Positions 25,631 to 35,871 of a DNA stretch of 64,000 nt are shown in pieces (position 1 is the stretch's first letter; each line of letters begins with the position of its first letter). The notes under the pieces were generated by a model. It did no database searches and was not told the origin of the DNA. It saw nothing but the letters and a program-made list of their open reading frames with translations. This DNA is from a candidate division WOR-1 bacterium RIFOXYB2_FULL_46_45. GTDB lineage: Bacteria > Margulisbacteria > WOR-1 > XYC2-FULL-46-14. A program made the position numbers and the translations under genes. The DNA lies in assembly GCA_001771585.1 (NCBI GenBank), contig MEUE01000003.1, positions 62,001 through 126,000 of the forward strand, read 5' to 3'.

Positions 25631-28442
25631 CGCCAGGAACACCCCCCTTGGTAATCTTCTGCCCGTAAGAAGAAATCCCGAAGTAAAGCTTCCCTTCTCC
25701 TCCCGGATCCATCCCTACGGCATACCCGAGCGTTAAAACGATCGGGACATAACCGAAACCGTTGACGGTGCTCAAGCTGATCTCCCCTCCCGCCGACTTG
25801 CTCAAGTATATATTGGAAACGTTCCCAAAGGTAGACCCCCCCACATCAAAAAAGAACTTGCCGAAAGCACGGTCAAAGAAAGTCAAACCGTAAGATAAGC
25901 CGTTCTCCATATAGGCCACAGGGAAACGGTATTCAAGGGTCGCCTTTCCCCCTTTGCTCCCTGAAAAATAAGTGGTCGGATAGCCGCGCAGGGTCAAATA
26001 GCGCCAGGTAAAATCACTCTGCGAAAGTTGTTCTCCCCGGCTCAAAAATCCGGTTTCAGAAAAAGCCAAAATGTGGTGCGGAACCGGAGTCGGCAGGTAT
26101 TGGTTTGAAGAAATCGAGTAGTTCGTAAAACTGTAATCGCTTCCAAGCGCTTTGGAATAAAATTTGGATGAAAGGTAAAGATCGATCCCGTCTTCCGGGG
26201 AGATCGAAACGGCGTAAGTCCTGGAATTGGAATAGCTGTAGCCCAATCCGACCCCGCGGACGTTTCCGGTGGCGGGGATAGCGGTTAAGGCATCAAGGGA
26301 TGTGATGTTGTTTAGGTTTATGTTTTCAAAAGAACAGGTAATTGCCTGCGAATCGTATTCCGAAAAAAGGGCGTATTTGGGAAAAGAAGCATAAACCGCC
26401 TGGCTCAAGTAGCGCTCCCAATAGATTTTACTGTTGTTATCCCACCGGTAATTGACCGGAAAATCGATTGCCTCAAGAAAAATCTGCGGAAAGAGCTGGT
26501 TGTTTGCGTAATAAATCTCATAAATCGGCCGCTCAGCCTTGGCATCGTAGCTCAACTGCATCTCATAGGCATGATGGGTCAGCGAATCAAAGCTGGTGGT
26601 AAAAATGCTGGTGTGCCGTCCGTTTTCGTCGACTACCGAAAGGGGCATCCAGAGCTTGGGTAAAAGGGCCGGAAAGGGATAATATCCCTTGGGAGAGACC
26701 GAAAGCTCAAGCGGCTTTATATCGGCAACCGCAGGCGGCCGATACCTTTTTTCATCCGGCTCCACCCATTGCAGAGGATCAAGCGGGACCACCGCAATAT
26801 CATAACCGCGCGAAGAATAATTCACGTAAGCAAGCTTCTTTCCGTCGGGAGAAACTTTGGGCATGATCGCCATCCCGGGAACATCGGTGACCTGAAAGAT
26901 TTTTTGGTCGCTTAGGCGATAGGCATAAATGTTCCCGGTTCCGCTCCGATCGGAATCAAAGAGCAAATACTCGCCGTCGGGGCTAAAAAAAGGATTCCCG
27001 CACAGACCAAAATCGGCGATTTTTTTCTCCCAACCCTTGGTGTAATCAAGCAAATAAATTGACTGGTCGCCGGACGATTTTTTAGCCGCCGCAATTTTTT
27101 TCCCGTCGGGCGAAAAAACCGGGGCAAAATAGGAAATCGAGGGATCTTCATCCCCAATTTGACGCCTGATTTTTGCCTTCAGATCATACAGCCAGAGCGA
27201 CCGCCCCCCCTGGTTTAGCTTGGTAAAAACAAATTCATCCTCTAAAGGCGAAAAAGCCGGATCGGCGGTCCGCTCACCAAAGGTCAAACGGCTGATCTTT
27301 GAAGAAGCAAGGTCCATCAGATATAAATCCTTATAATAGTAGAAGTTGTTGTAATACTGCGGCTTGGAAAAGAGGAGCCGGTTTTTCAAAATCGACATGC
27401 TGTCGTCAAAGGCGGAAAGCTCGGCCACCTTGGTGTCTTTACCGGAAGAGAGATTGAGCCGCCGGATCAATGGATACGAACCGAAATCGCGGTGAGTATA
27501 ATACAGATCGTCCGAATTGTCGCTCCAGGCCGGCTGGAGATTGTAGTAGCCGCTTGAGGTAAAAGTCGGGACAATCTCCTTTGTTTTATAATCCGCGTAT
27601 TTTTTATCCAGATCGGCCAGCCAATCCTGCCAGAGGTCGGCAAGCTTTTTACCAAAAATCACCCTAAAACAGCTCTCAATCCCATCATAGAGAATATAGT
27701 CGCCGTACTCGCGGCTTAGGCGAAAAAGTTTTTCTTCACCGTACTTCTCAGCCAGATACTCGATAAAATAAGCTCCGTAAATATAGGAAAGATTCCCTCC
27801 CGGCCAGTAAATTGTCGTCATCGAGGCCTGCTCAATCGTCTTTAGTTTTTTCTCCAAAATATCTACCCGCATCTGTGCTTCAAAGCGCGGGTTAAAAACC
27901 CTCCCGCCGCTCCCGTAATGGCTTTCCATGTAAACGGCCAGTCCTTCCACTATAAACCGCGGAGAAAGGGCGTTTGGAAAAAGGATCCGTCCAAAAAGGA
28001 GCTTTGTCAGCTGTGCCCCGCCCTCAATCGTATCAAGATGTAAGACGTGGGTGTATTCGTGGAGAAAAACATATTTTAACCACTCTTTATAACTGTATGG
28101 GCTCAAATTGGAGCCAAGGTCGGTTACATAAAGGATGACCAGCGGATTGGGAATCACGGTCGTCATCCCGTTGCCATAATCGTAGTTGTCGACCAAAACA
28201 ACATTGGTCTTCCACTCGGGAGTGTGGCGAAAAAGCGGAGAGAGCCGATTATGGATCCCCTCCGCCTCCGGGGCAAACCCCTTCGCGATCTCTTCCAGCT
28301 GTTTAGGATAGTGGATTGAGAAATGCGGGGTCTCTATCGTCTTCCACTTATATGATGGATCGAGCCAAGTGGCACCGTGGGACGAAATGACAAATGTCAA
28401 ATGACAAATGACAAATAAAATCCCAATCTTTAAAATTCGCAA
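25605..28442 (-). CDS. Exported HEXXH peptidase-like / TolB beta-propeller protein with probable outer-membrane barrel
   Basis: 945-aa multidomain protein. A signal peptide (ends near SSHGA) precedes a peptidase-MA-like domain with VFLHEYTHVLHLD (HEXXH) and a downstream glutamate in FIVEGLAVY. Residues about 300-600 contain several TolB/WD40-like propeller repeats (FSPDGKKIAAAK, FSPDGEYLLFDSDR, VSPDGKKLAYVN). The last 330 residues alternate polar and aromatic strands and resemble BamA-type surface-antigen barrels (LTLRGYPTTYFSG). I infer a surface or periplasmic protease. Its signal peptide is encoded across a heptanucleotide repeat array. Confidence 0.8.
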   Translation of the reverse strand: MRILKIGILFVICHLTFVISSHGATWLDPSYKWKTIETPHFSIHYPKQLEEIAKGFAPEAEGIHNRLSPLFRHTPEWKTNVVLVDNYDYGNGMTTVIPNPLVILYVTDLGSNLSPYSYKEWLKYVFLHEYTHVLHLDTIEGGAQLTKLLFGRILFPNALSPRFIVEGLAVYMESHYGSGGRVFNPRFEAQMRVDILEKKLKTIEQASMTTIYWPGGNLSYIYGAYFIEYLAEKYGEEKLFRLSREYGDYILYDGIESCFRVIFGKKLADLWQDWLADLDKKYADYKTKEIVPTFTSSGYYNLQPAWSDNSDDLYYTHRDFGSYPLIRRLNLSSGKDTKVAELSAFDDSMSILKNRLLFSKPQYYNNFYYYKDLYLMDLASSKISRLTFGERTADPAFSPLEDEFVFTKLNQGGRSLWLYDLKAKIRRQIGDEDPSISYFAPVFSPDGKKIAAAKKSSGDQSIYLLDYTKGWEKKIADFGLCGNPFFSPDGEYLLFDSDRSGTGNIYAYRLSDQKIFQVTDVPGMAIMPKVSPDGKKLAYVNYSSRGYDIAVVPLDPLQWVEPDEKRYRPPAVADIKPLELSVSPKGYYPFPALLPKLWMPLSVVDENGRHTSIFTTSFDSLTHHAYEMQLSYDAKAERPIYEIYYANNQLFPQIFLEAIDFPVNYRWDNNSKIYWERYLSQAVYASFPKYALFSEYDSQAITCSFENINLNNITSLDALTAIPATGNVRGVGLGYSYSNSRTYAVSISPEDGIDLYLSSKFYSKALGSDYSFTNYSISSNQYLPTPVPHHILAFSETGFLSRGEQLSQSDFTWRYLTLRGYPTTYFSGSKGGKATLEYRFPVAYMENGLSYGLTFFDRAFGKFFFDVGGSTFGNVSNIYLSKSAGGEISLSTVNGFGYVPIVLTLGYAVGMDPGGEGKLYFGISSYGQKITKGGVPGDAKRSIVL
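28387..28414. repeat. Heptanucleotide tandem repeat (ATGACAA x4)
   Basis: Four units, one with a T for A (ATGTCAA). It is read in frame as part of the signal peptide of the HEXXH/TolB protein (FVICHLTFVI). A change of one unit would shift the frame. Confidence 0.8.
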
Positions 28443-29077
28443 TTAAGTCTCTCCGTAAATCCTTGTTTAAGCGCGTCGGCAATTTCGTCAAAGGCCGGCA
28501 CACGGCCAAGAATTTCTTCAATCGTTATTGCCTCGGCGGGATATGAATTCTCGTCGTCTTTAACCAAAATCGATCCTTGCTGGAGCAGGGTTCGTTTCCC
28601 TCTTTTTTGCGCCGAGCCGACCAGCTTGCGGCCGGCAAACACTATTTCATATTCGGCGGGATATGAAAAGCATAAATCATTCCGGCGAGAATTCGAATTC
28701 TCGCCTTCAGAAACCTCCGCCTTTATTCCCAATTTTTGCAATCCCGCTACTATCGCCTTCGAAATTTTTATATATGACGGGATCAGTTTCTCCCCAAAAG
28801 CATTAAGGTCCGTTACAATCGAATAAGTAACTTCGCTTAAGTTATGAAAGACAATTCCTCCTCCGGTTGGCCGCTTCACCGCCTCCCATCCTTTGGGAAT
28901 CAATTCTTTCTTGATCTCCTGCGAATAACCGAAAGAGACGCAGGGTGGATCCCAGGCATAGATCCGAAGGGTTGAAAGGTTGTTTCCCTCTTCGTGGTCT
29001 AAGAATAGCTGTTCATCCAGCCGCATATTGTTTGAGCCGGAGGTGGGAAGGGACTTGGTTAAGCGCCAGCCAGCCAT
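28430..29077 (-). CDS. Lipoate-protein ligase A family protein
   Basis: Cytoplasmic enzyme of the LplA/LipB/BirA fold that attaches lipoate, or an octanoyl group, to carrier proteins. It has [16 protein letters not shown], the binding loop [11 protein letters not shown], and [11 protein letters not shown] with the catalytic lysine. At 215 aa it lacks the extra C-terminal domain of E. coli LplA. It overlaps the gcvPB end by 19 bases, so the glycine cleavage H-protein is the likely target, though gcvH is not in the window. Octanoyltransferase activity is an alternative. Confidence 0.85.
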   Translation of the reverse strand: MAGWRLTKSLPTSGSNNMRLDEQLFLDHEEGNNLSTLRIYAWDPPCVSFGYSQEIKKELIPKGWEAVKRPTGGGIVFHNLSEVTYSIVTDLNAFGEKLIPSYIKISKAIVAGLQKLGIKAEVSEGENSNSRRNDLCFSYPAEYEIVFAGRKLVGSAQKRGKRTLLQQGSILVKDDENSYPAEAITIEEILGRVPAFDEIADALKQGFTERLNCEF

Positions 29078-30360
29078 TTCAAAACCGGCTCTCTCGCCGC
29101 CCTCGTCTCATCCACTCTCTTAACCGGTGCATTGCAAGGGGCGTTTTTGACCAGCTCGGGATTGGTTTCGCACTCTTTGGCGATTGAGATCATCGCATCG
29201 CAGAAAGCATCAAGGGTCTTTTTAGATTCGGTCTCGGTCGGCTCAATCATCATGGCTTCTTCCACGATCAGCGGAAAATAGATTGTCGGCGGATGGAAGC
29301 CGTAATCGATCAACCGTTTGGCAATATCCAAAGTTTTTACGCCATACTTTTCTTTCTGCCAAATGCCCGAGATCACAAATTCGTGCTGGCAGGTTCGGTC
29401 GTATTTTAAATAATAATGATCTTTCAGCCACTTCATCATGTAATTGGCGTTTAAGACCGCGTTCTCCGATACTTCTTTTAATCCTGCTGCCCCAAGTGAT
29501 CGAATATATGTATACGCTTTAATAATGACACCGACATTGCCGTGAAAAGCATGGACGCGGGGTAAAAACTGAGCAAGCTTTTTTTTGAAACCGACCGGAC
29601 CTGATCCCGGACCGCCTCCCCCATGCGGCGTGGAAAAGGTCTTGTGCAGATTAAAATGCGCCAGATCAAATCCGAGATCGCCCGGACGGCAGATCCCAAG
29701 ATTCGCGTTGGCATTGGCCCCGTCGTAATAAAGCAAGCCGCCGACTTTATGGATAATTTCGGCAACTTTTAAGATATGTTCGTCAAACAAGCCCAAAGTG
29801 TTCGGGTTGGTAATCATAAGGCCCGCTGTATCTTCCCCCGCCGCTTTTTGCAAAGCATCAATATCGATATTCCCATGGGGATCGGATTTTACGACAACCG
29901 TCTCATATCCGACCATCGAAACCGAAGCGGGATTGGTCCCATGCGATGAATCGGGAACTATTATTTTGGATTTTGGATTTTGGATTTTGGATTTATCCTT
30001 ATGATAAGCTTTCATCATAAGGAGCGCCGTCAATTCCCCATGCGCCCCTGCACAGGGCTGTAAAGTAAACGCGTCAAATCCAAAAATAGCGCAAAGATAT
30101 TTTTCGAAGTTGGCAAGGAGTTCAAGTATCCCTTTGACCGTCTCATCCTCCTGATAGGGATGGATTTTTTGGAAACCGGGAAGAGCGGCAACATCTTCGT
30201 TGACCTTGGGGTTGTATTTCATGGTGCAGGAACCAAGCGGATAAAAATCGGAATCGACCGAAAAATTCTTTTTGGACAAATTGGTAAAATGGCGGACCAG
30301 GTCAATTTCCGCCATCCGCGGCAACTTCAACTCTTCACGCAAAAGAGCGGCAGGAAGCAT
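29059..30360 (-). CDS. gcvPB: Glycine dehydrogenase (decarboxylating) subunit 2
   Basis: PLP-dependent P2 subunit of the glycine cleavage complex. It shows [25 protein letters not shown]-like [13 protein letters not shown], and the PLP-lysine motif [19 protein letters not shown]. At 433 aa it begins about 30-40 residues later than usual homologues, and its ATG overlaps the stop of the preceding ABC ATPase gene (TAATG). No gcvT, gcvH or gcvPA is adjacent. A loop near residue 125 ([11 protein letters not shown]) is encoded by heptanucleotide repeats. Confidence 0.92.
   Translation of the reverse strand: MLPAALLREELKLPRMAEIDLVRHFTNLSKKNFSVDSDFYPLGSCTMKYNPKVNEDVAALPGFQKIHPYQEDETVKGILELLANFEKYLCAIFGFDAFTLQPCAGAHGELTALLMMKAYHKDKSKIQNPKSKIIVPDSSHGTNPASVSMVGYETVVVKSDPHGNIDIDALQKAAGEDTAGLMITNPNTLGLFDEHILKVAEIIHKVGGLLYYDGANANANLGICRPGDLGFDLAHFNLHKTFSTPHGGGGPGSGPVGFKKKLAQFLPRVHAFHGNVGVIIKAYTYIRSLGAAGLKEVSENAVLNANYMMKWLKDHYYLKYDRTCQHEFVISGIWQKEKYGVKTLDIAKRLIDYGFHPPTIYFPLIVEEAMMIEPTETESKKTLDAFCDAMISIAKECETNPELVKNAPCNAPVKRVDETRAAREPVLKWLAGA
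29963..29990. repeat. Heptanucleotide tandem repeat (ATTTTGG x4)
   Basis: Four exact units plus a partial one inside gcvPB. They are read on the minus strand as KSKIQNP-type residues in a surface loop before VPDSSHG. Confidence 0.85.
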
Positions 30361-31466
30361 TAGATAACTGCTTTCAGGGTTTTGGGATCAAAAATATGGA
30401 TCTTGCGCAAATCAAAGACCAGCGGAAAGGTACTCCCCGGAGTAACATCGGTTAGGGAGCCGACTCTCGCAACAATCGGATTGTTGTGGATCTTGACATA
30501 AATATAGGTATCGGAGCCCATCAGCTCCCTGAAATCAACTTTGGCCTCGTACTGCGCCTTCTCGTCTTCTTTCAGCCATTTGGAAGATCCAATCTCCCAA
30601 ATGTTTTCCGGACGGATGCCAAAGATAACTTCTTTTCCGGCGTAATCACGGATATATTCTGAAAGCTCCTTTAAAATCTTAGTTTTGAGCCCTTCCGCTT
30701 CAAAATAAAAATCATCTCCGCTCTGTTTAATATTCCCTTCCACAAAATTCATCGGTGGGCTCCCGACAAACCCGGCCACAAAACGGTTGATCGGCTTATC
30801 ATAAACGGTAAGCGGAGCTTCGGCCTGCTGGAGCTCTCCGTTTAGGATCACCGCAATTCTCTGACCAAGCGTCATCGCCTCCACCTGGTCGTGAGTTACG
30901 TAAATAACGGTGGTCTTTAACCTCCGGTGCAATTTTTGCAGTTCGGCCCGCATTTGAACCCTCAATTTCGCGTCCAGGTTCGAAAGCGGCTCGTCCATCA
31001 AGAACACTTGCGGATGCCTGACGATCGCCCGTCCGACCGCCACCCTCTGCCTTTGACCGCCCGAAAGCTGTTTGGGAAGACGATGGAGCAGAGTCCTTAA
31101 ATCCAAAACTTCGGCCGCCTCCGCCACCCGCTCGTCAATTTCCTTTTTCTTTATTCCGCTAAGGCGCAAACCAAAGGCCATATTCTCATAAACCGTCATG
31201 TGCGGATAAAGGGCGTAGGACTGAAAAACCATCGCAATGTTGCGGTCCTTGGGAGGAACATCGTTAACTTCGCGGTCGCCGATAAAAATTTTACCCTCCG
31301 AAATTTCTTCAAGTCCCGCGATCATCCTCAAGGTGGTGGTCTTCCCGCAGCCGGAAGGCCCAACCATTACCAAAAACTCCTGATCCTGAATCTCCAGGTT
31401 GATATCTTTAACCGCCTCCACATCCCCGAAACGCTTGCAAATTCCTTTTAAAACTACTTTTGCCAC
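30360..31466 (-). CDS. Sugar-type ABC transporter ATP-binding protein (UgpC/MsmX family)
   Basis: ATPase that energises CUT1-type carbohydrate import; one such subunit often serves several transporters. It has Walker [11 protein letters not shown], the signature [15 protein letters not shown], Walker [13 protein letters not shown], and a C-terminal TOBE/OB region from about residue 240. The start is a GTG at 31466 with AAAGGAGC upstream. No permease or binding protein is nearby, so it probably acts in trans. The ribH gene ends 18 bases upstream. Confidence 0.92.
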   Translation of the reverse strand: MAKVVLKGICKRFGDVEAVKDINLEIQDQEFLVMVGPSGCGKTTTLRMIAGLEEISEGKIFIGDREVNDVPPKDRNIAMVFQSYALYPHMTVYENMAFGLRLSGIKKKEIDERVAEAAEVLDLRTLLHRLPKQLSGGQRQRVAVGRAIVRHPQVFLMDEPLSNLDAKLRVQMRAELQKLHRRLKTTVIYVTHDQVEAMTLGQRIAVILNGELQQAEAPLTVYDKPINRFVAGFVGSPPMNFVEGNIKQSGDDFYFEAEGLKTKILKELSEYIRDYAGKEVIFGIRPENIWEIGSSKWLKEDEKAQYEAKVDFRELMGSDTYIYVKIHNNPIVARVGSLTDVTPGSTFPLVFDLRKIHIFDPKTLKAVI

Positions 31467-31484
31467 AAAAGCTGCTCCTTTCTC

Positions 31485-31946
31485 TTATATTTTTTTGGAA
31501 AGATTAGCCAGTTCAATCGCCGAAAGAGCGGCATCAAACCCCTTGTTCCCCGCCTTTGACCCGGATCTTTCAATCGCCTGTTCCAGCGTATCGGTCGTTA
31601 AAACTCCGAAAACAACCGGAACTTCAGATTCGAGTGAAACCTGCGCGACTCCTTTGGAAACTTCCGCCGCGACATACTCGAAATGCGGCGTCCCTCCGCG
31701 GATAACCGCCCCCAAACAAATTACCGCGTCAACTTTCGAAGCAGCCATTTTTTTTGCAATTTGTGGAATTTCATACGCCCCCGGGACCCAGACTACTTTG
31801 ATCGCGTCGGGATCCGCTCCATGGCGCTTTAAGCAATCGATCGCGCCGTTTAAAAGCGAATTGGAAACGACCTCGTTAAACCGGCTCACCACGATCGCGA
31901 ACTTTAATTTGCCGGCCGTCAACTCTCCTTCAATAATCTTCACCAT
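31485..31946 (-). CDS. ribH: 6,7-dimethyl-8-ribityllumazine synthase
   Basis: Joins the ribityl-aminouracil and dihydroxybutanone-phosphate intermediates of riboflavin synthesis and assembles as icosahedral or pentameric shells. Motifs include [38 protein letters not shown], and [16 protein letters not shown]. Length 153 aa is standard. It ends a run ribE-ribBA-ribH in which ribD is absent. It starts 5 bases after ribBA with an AGGAGG site. Confidence 0.95.
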   Translation of the reverse strand: MVKIIEGELTAGKLKFAIVVSRFNEVVSNSLLNGAIDCLKRHGADPDAIKVVWVPGAYEIPQIAKKMAASKVDAVICLGAVIRGGTPHFEYVAAEVSKGVAQVSLESEVPVVFGVLTTDTLEQAIERSGSKAGNKGFDAALSAIELANLSKKI

Positions 31947-31951
31947 AAAAA

Positions 31952-33154
31952 TTAAACCTCCTTTAAAATATGACCCATTTTTTTCGACTTGGTCTCAAGA
32001 TATTTTTTGTTATATTCGTTCGGCTTGATCTGCAGGGGAACCCGCTCATTGATCGTCAAACCGTAACCTTCCAGGCCGATCACTTTTCTCGGGTTGTTGG
32101 TCAAAAGCCGGATCGTTGAAAGTCCCAAATCCGATAATATCTGCGCCCCGATCCCGTAGTCCCTCAAGTCGGCCTCAAAGCCAAGCTTGTGGTTCGCTTC
32201 AACCGTATCAAAACCTTTTTCCTGAAGGGAATAGGCCTGAATCTTGTTGGCCAGTCCGATCCCCCGGCCCTCCTGGCGCATGTACAGCAAAACCCCCTCC
32301 CCCGCGAAATTGATTTTTTCAAGCGCGGCGGCAAGTTGTTCGCCGCAATCACAGCGGCAGGAGCCGAAAACATCTCCGGTCAAACACTCCGAATGCACCC
32401 TGACCAAAACATTTTTTTTGCCGGCGACCTTCCCTTTGACAAGTGCGATATGCTGTTCGGAGCTTATGCTGTCCTCATAAACTATTGCCTTGAATTCTCC
32501 GCGCGTAGTCGGGATCCTGGCTTCGGAAACTTTGCGAACCAGCTGATCGCGCTCCAATCGGTATTTGATGAGATCGGCGATGGAAATTATTTTCAGGTTG
32601 AACTTTTTGGAAAAACCAAGCAGGTCGGGAAGCCGCGCCATTTTTCCGTCTTCTTTTATGATTTCGCAAATGACCCCCGCCGGACTTACCCCCGCCAGGC
32701 GGGCCAGGTCAACCGCCGCTTCGGTGTGGCCGGCTCTTTTTAAGACCCCCCCTTCTCTGGCTACAAGAGGAAAAATATGTCCGGGACGGTTTAAGTCTCC
32801 CGGTTTTGAATCGCTATTGACCAGAACCTCGATGGTGCGGCAGCGATCGGCCGCCGAAATCCCGGTTGAAACACCGCGCGCCGCGTCAACCGATTCGGTA
32901 AAAGCGGTCTTCATCGCTTCACTGTTTTTTGAAACCATCGGTGACAAAGAGAGTTCAAGGGCGCGCTTGCCCGTGATCGGGACGCAAACCAGTCCTTTAC
33001 CGTTGGTAATCATGAAATTAATTTTTTCGGGAGTGACTTTGGAAGCGGCCATCACCAGGTCGCCTTCGTTTTCTCTCTTTTTGTCGTCCACCACAATCAC
33101 CATCCGGCCGCCGGCAATTTCACGCAGAGCTTCTTCAATTTTGTTTAATTTCAT
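31952..33154 (-). CDS. ribBA: Bifunctional DHBP synthase / GTP cyclohydrolase II
   Basis: Supplies both precursors of riboflavin. The N-terminal RibB half shows [25 protein letters not shown] and [13 protein letters not shown]. The C-terminal RibA half shows [21 protein letters not shown] with the zinc cysteines, and [13 protein letters not shown]. At 400 aa both domains are full length. It begins 2 bases after the ribE stop. Confidence 0.96.
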   Translation of the reverse strand: MKLNKIEEALREIAGGRMVIVVDDKKRENEGDLVMAASKVTPEKINFMITNGKGLVCVPITGKRALELSLSPMVSKNSEAMKTAFTESVDAARGVSTGISAADRCRTIEVLVNSDSKPGDLNRPGHIFPLVAREGGVLKRAGHTEAAVDLARLAGVSPAGVICEIIKEDGKMARLPDLLGFSKKFNLKIISIADLIKYRLERDQLVRKVSEARIPTTRGEFKAIVYEDSISSEQHIALVKGKVAGKKNVLVRVHSECLTGDVFGSCRCDCGEQLAAALEKINFAGEGVLLYMRQEGRGIGLANKIQAYSLQEKGFDTVEANHKLGFEADLRDYGIGAQILSDLGLSTIRLLTNNPRKVIGLEGYGLTINERVPLQIKPNEYNKKYLETKSKKMGHILKEV

Positions 33155-33156
33155 TT

Positions 33157-33816
33157 TCAGTTGTTCACGATGCCGATGGGGATAAAACCGACGCGCTGCA
33201 TCATTTCCTCCGTAACTCCGACCGGCTTTTCGTTGAAAAGGAGCCCTTCAACGTATTTACCCAAAACGTCAAATTCGAGGTTTAGTTTTTCTCCAATGTT
33301 TTTTGCGCTCAAGGTTGTGACCTTCAAAGTGTGCGGAACAACCTGCACCCTAAAACGATTGTTGTCAAGGTGAGAAACGGTTAAAGAGACCCCGTCAATA
33401 GCGATTGATCCTTTATGCACCAGGTATTGATTGAATTCGTTCGGAAATTCGATCTCGTACTCAAAGTGCGAACCGCGGTCGATTTTCCCCTTTAGTATGC
33501 CGACTACATCAATATGCCCGCTGACCAGGTGCCCGCCCAACCGCCCCATCACCGGCAGGGCGCGTTCCAGATTTACCCGGTTGCCGATTCTTAATTCGGA
33601 AAGGTTGGAGAGCATCAAACTTTCGGGAACCGCGTCAACCGTAAAATGGTTGCGCCCCCGCTCCGTAACGGTCAAGCAAACTCCGTTTACAAGTATGCTG
33701 TCGCCGATCTTTAAATCAAGGAGGACTTTTTTGGCAAGAACCGAAAAGGTCTTGTGCTGGCCGTTATTGATGACCGAGGAGACGGTCCCAATCTCTTCAA
33801 CAATTCCGGTAAACAT
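33157..33816 (-). CDS. ribE: Riboflavin synthase alpha chain
   Basis: Dismutates two lumazine molecules to riboflavin. The two internally repeated lumazine-binding domains are visible: [10 protein letters not shown] with GVCLTV near residue 45, and [13 protein letters not shown] with GVSLTV near residue 145. It is the first rib gene of the run. A TATAAT ends 7 bases before the ATG and the leader is too short for an FMN riboswitch; none was seen. Confidence 0.94.
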   Translation of the reverse strand: MFTGIVEEIGTVSSVINNGQHKTFSVLAKKVLLDLKIGDSILVNGVCLTVTERGRNHFTVDAVPESLMLSNLSELRIGNRVNLERALPVMGRLGGHLVSGHIDVVGILKGKIDRGSHFEYEIEFPNEFNQYLVHKGSIAIDGVSLTVSHLDNNRFRVQVVPHTLKVTTLSAKNIGEKLNLEFDVLGKYVEGLLFNEKPVGVTEEMMQRVGFIPIGIVNN

Positions 33817-33837
33817 ACATTATATTATACTAATAAT

Positions 33838-34236
33838 CTAGCTCTTCTTCAAGTACGCGCCGAGTATCCCGTTGATAAATTTGATCGATTCGACCGAAGA
33901 ATACTTCTCGGCCAGGCCAAGCGCTTCGTTAACGACCACGTTTTGAGGAGTTTCTCCCATTTCAAGCTCCAAAATCGCGATCCTTAAAATACTTAGGTCT
34001 ACTCCGCTTAGGCGTTCCAGCGACCAGTCCTTTAGGAATGATTTGATTACCGCGTCAAGCCGCTCGCGTTCGGAATGAGCTTTGCGCGCTAGGCGCCGGG
34101 CAAAGTCTTTGGTTTCGGACAGGAATTTGTCATTGTCAAACAAGCCGGAAAGGGCCTCATTGATCGGGAAGCCTCCCTGTTCAGCCTGGAAAACCGCCTG
34201 CATCGCCAGCCGGCGAGAGGTTGCTCTTTTACCCAT
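33838..34236 (-). CDS. nusB: Transcription antitermination factor NusB
   Basis: All-helical RNA-binding factor of the rRNA antitermination complex. Recognisable parts are [15 protein letters not shown] near the N-terminus, the central [33 protein letters not shown] core, and [26 protein letters not shown]. At 132 aa it has normal length. It overlaps the accC end by 8 bases, so the two are probably co-transcribed. Confidence 0.94.
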   Translation of the reverse strand: MGKRATSRRLAMQAVFQAEQGGFPINEALSGLFDNDKFLSETKDFARRLARKAHSERERLDAVIKSFLKDWSLERLSGVDLSILRIAILELEMGETPQNVVVNEALGLAEKYSSVESIKFINGILGAYLKKS

Positions 34237-35572
34237 GAAAATATTTCTCTATAAAATTGGTGGAAATATCCCCGGAAATAAACGCGTGGTGATCCAGCAC
34301 TTTTTGATGAAACGGGATGGTGGTATGAATGCCGTCAATAACAAATTCTTCAAGCGCCCTTTTCATGCGGGCGATCGCTTCAGTGCGGTTCTTTCCCCAG
34401 ACGATCAGCTTGGCAACCAACGAATCATAGTTTGGCAGGACTTTGTAACCCGGATAAGCGTGGCTGTCGACCCTGACCCCCGGACCTCCCGGAGGAAGAT
34501 AAATTGAGATCTCCCCGGGAGAAGGCATAAAATTCTTGTCCGGGTTTTCGGCATTGATGCGGCATTCGATTGAATGCCCCTTGAAAGTTACATCCGACTG
34601 CCGGTAACCCAGTTTTTCTCCGGAAGCAGCCCTGATCTGGTCTTTCACTATGTCGATATCGGTCACCATTTCGGTGACCGGATGCTCCACCTGAACCCTG
34701 GTGTTCATCTCCATAAAATAAAATTTACCGCCCGGCTCAAAAATAAATTCAATTGTCCCGGCGCTGGAATATTTGACCGCTTTGGCGGCACGGATCGCCG
34801 CTTTGCCAAGGTGCTCCCTAAGCCGCCGGTCAACCGCCGGGGAGGGTGATTCTTCAACCAACTTCTGGTGCCGGCGCTGAATGGAACAGTCACGCTCTCC
34901 CAAATGGACAATATTGCCGTGTTCGTCCGCCAGAATCTGTACTTCGATGTGGCGGGGATTTTCGATAAATTTTTCGATGTAAACTTCGGGATTGCCAAAG
35001 GCCGCTTCGGCCTCAACCTTGGCACTTTTTAATAGGGAAAGCAGTTCGGATTCTTCCCTGACTATCCGCATCCCCTTTCCGCCTCCACCCGCCGAGGCCT
35101 TGACTAAGACCGGGTACCCGATCTTTGCGGAAATCTTTTTTGCCTCTTCGTCTGTTTTGACAACACCATCCGATCCCGGGACAACCGGAACCCCGGCCGC
35201 CTGGACCGTCTTCTTGGCGACCGCTTTATCTCCCATCTTTTGGATCGCGTCGCTCATCGGCCCGATGAATTTGATGTTATGCTCTTTACAGATTTCGACA
35301 AACTTGGCGTTCTCGGCCAAAAAGCCGTAGCCGGGATGGATGGCGGAGGCCCCGGAAATTTCCGCGGCGGAAATGATCGAATGGACATTTAAATAACTTT
35401 TGGCGGATACGGCCGGCCCGATGCAATAGGACTCGTCGGCCAGTTTGACATGGAGCGAATCGGCGTCCGGCTCGGAATAAACCGCCACCGATTGGACTCC
35501 CAATTCGCGCAGCGCGCGAATGATCCTAAGCGCGATTTCCCCTCTGTTGGCGACCAAAACTTTTTTAAACAT
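34229..35572 (-). CDS. accC: Biotin carboxylase of acetyl-CoA carboxylase
   Basis: ATP-dependent carboxylation of biotin carried on AccB. ATP-grasp elements are [48 protein letters not shown] and [14 protein letters not shown]. At 447 aa it is the stand-alone subunit. It is far from accB (5.4 kb), unlike the common accBC pair. The region before the ATG is AT-rich without a clear Shine-Dalgarno site. Confidence 0.96.
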   Translation of the reverse strand: MFKKVLVANRGEIALRIIRALRELGVQSVAVYSEPDADSLHVKLADESYCIGPAVSAKSYLNVHSIISAAEISGASAIHPGYGFLAENAKFVEICKEHNIKFIGPMSDAIQKMGDKAVAKKTVQAAGVPVVPGSDGVVKTDEEAKKISAKIGYPVLVKASAGGGGKGMRIVREESELLSLLKSAKVEAEAAFGNPEVYIEKFIENPRHIEVQILADEHGNIVHLGERDCSIQRRHQKLVEESPSPAVDRRLREHLGKAAIRAAKAVKYSSAGTIEFIFEPGGKFYFMEMNTRVQVEHPVTEMVTDIDIVKDQIRAASGEKLGYRQSDVTFKGHSIECRINAENPDKNFMPSPGEISIYLPPGGPGVRVDSHAYPGYKVLPNYDSLVAKLIVWGKNRTEAIARMKRALEEFVIDGIHTTIPFHQKVLDHHAFISGDISTNFIEKYFHG

Positions 35573-35588
35573 ATAAGATAAAATTCCC

Positions 35589-35617
35589 TTGCAAAAGCTT
35601 TTTCATTGTACTATAAT
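35589..35617 (+). promoter_or_regulatory. Consensus-type promoter for the 51-aa SWIB-like gene
   Basis: TTGCAA at 35589-35594, a 17-base spacer, and TATAAT at 35612-35617. Unlike most operon heads here it is followed by a leader of about 30 bases with a full GGAGGTG site at 35641. Confidence 0.8.
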
Positions 35618-35654
35618 AAATCGAAAGTTTCAATCTATGAGGAGGTGAAAATAA

Positions 35655-35810
35655 ATGCCAAGAGGTGGATTAAAAAGCATGACGGTTAACTTCAAAGGGC
35701 GTGATGAAAGCCTGGAAGATATTTTCGGCGCGAAGCCGATTCCGGTTACTCAAATGACCAAATTGATTTGGGGAGTCGTGAAAAAGCACAAGCTTCTGAA
35801 AAAGAACTAG
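35655..35810 (+). CDS. Small SWIB/MDM2-domain-like protein (51 aa)
   Basis: Complete small gene with strong promoter, strong ribosome site and terminator, so it is very probably expressed well. The sequence from residue 24, FGAKPIPVTQMTKLIWGVVKKHKL, follows the SWIB pattern (GxKPLPRTExTKKLWxYIKKxxL) closely, but the protein stops where SWIB domains normally continue with another 25-30 residues. SWIB domains occur in chromatin remodellers and in some bacterial DNA-binding proteins. A nucleoid or topoisomerase-linked role is a guess. The length suggested ribosomal protein S21, but the sequence does not fit. Confidence 0.7.
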   Translation: MPRGGLKSMTVNFKGRDESLEDIFGAKPIPVTQMTKLIWGVVKKHKLLKKN

Positions 35811-35819
35811 TCTCTAAGC

Positions 35820-35857
35820 AAAAAAGGCGGTCCGATCTATTCGAATCGCCTTTTTTC
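35820..35857 (+). terminator. Rho-independent terminator, probably bidirectional
   Basis: AAAAAAGGCG and CGCCTTTTTT form a stem around a 17-base loop, with a T-run on the plus strand and the matching A-run upstream. It can serve both the SWIB-like gene and the converging NRAMP-like gene. Confidence 0.85.
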
Positions 35858-35871
35858 TTTGGTTATAACTA

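Noticed and set aside
29963-29990. CRISPR-like array
   Set aside because: Units are 7 bases in direct contact without spacers; this is a simple tandem repeat inside a gene.
31399-32028. Open frame of 209 aa on the plus strand across the ribH region
   Set aside because: Shadow of ribH and the ends of its neighbours; composition and lack of any motif argue against a gene.
32565-33185. Open frame of 206 aa opposite ribBA
   Set aside because: Shadow of the RibB half on the other strand.
33817-33837. FMN riboswitch before the riboflavin genes
   Set aside because: Only about 20 bases separate nusB and ribE and they hold a -10; there is no room for the aptamer.
35655-35810. Ribosomal protein S21
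   Set aside because: Size and position suggested it, but the sequence lacks the Arg-rich S21 pattern and matches SWIB instead.
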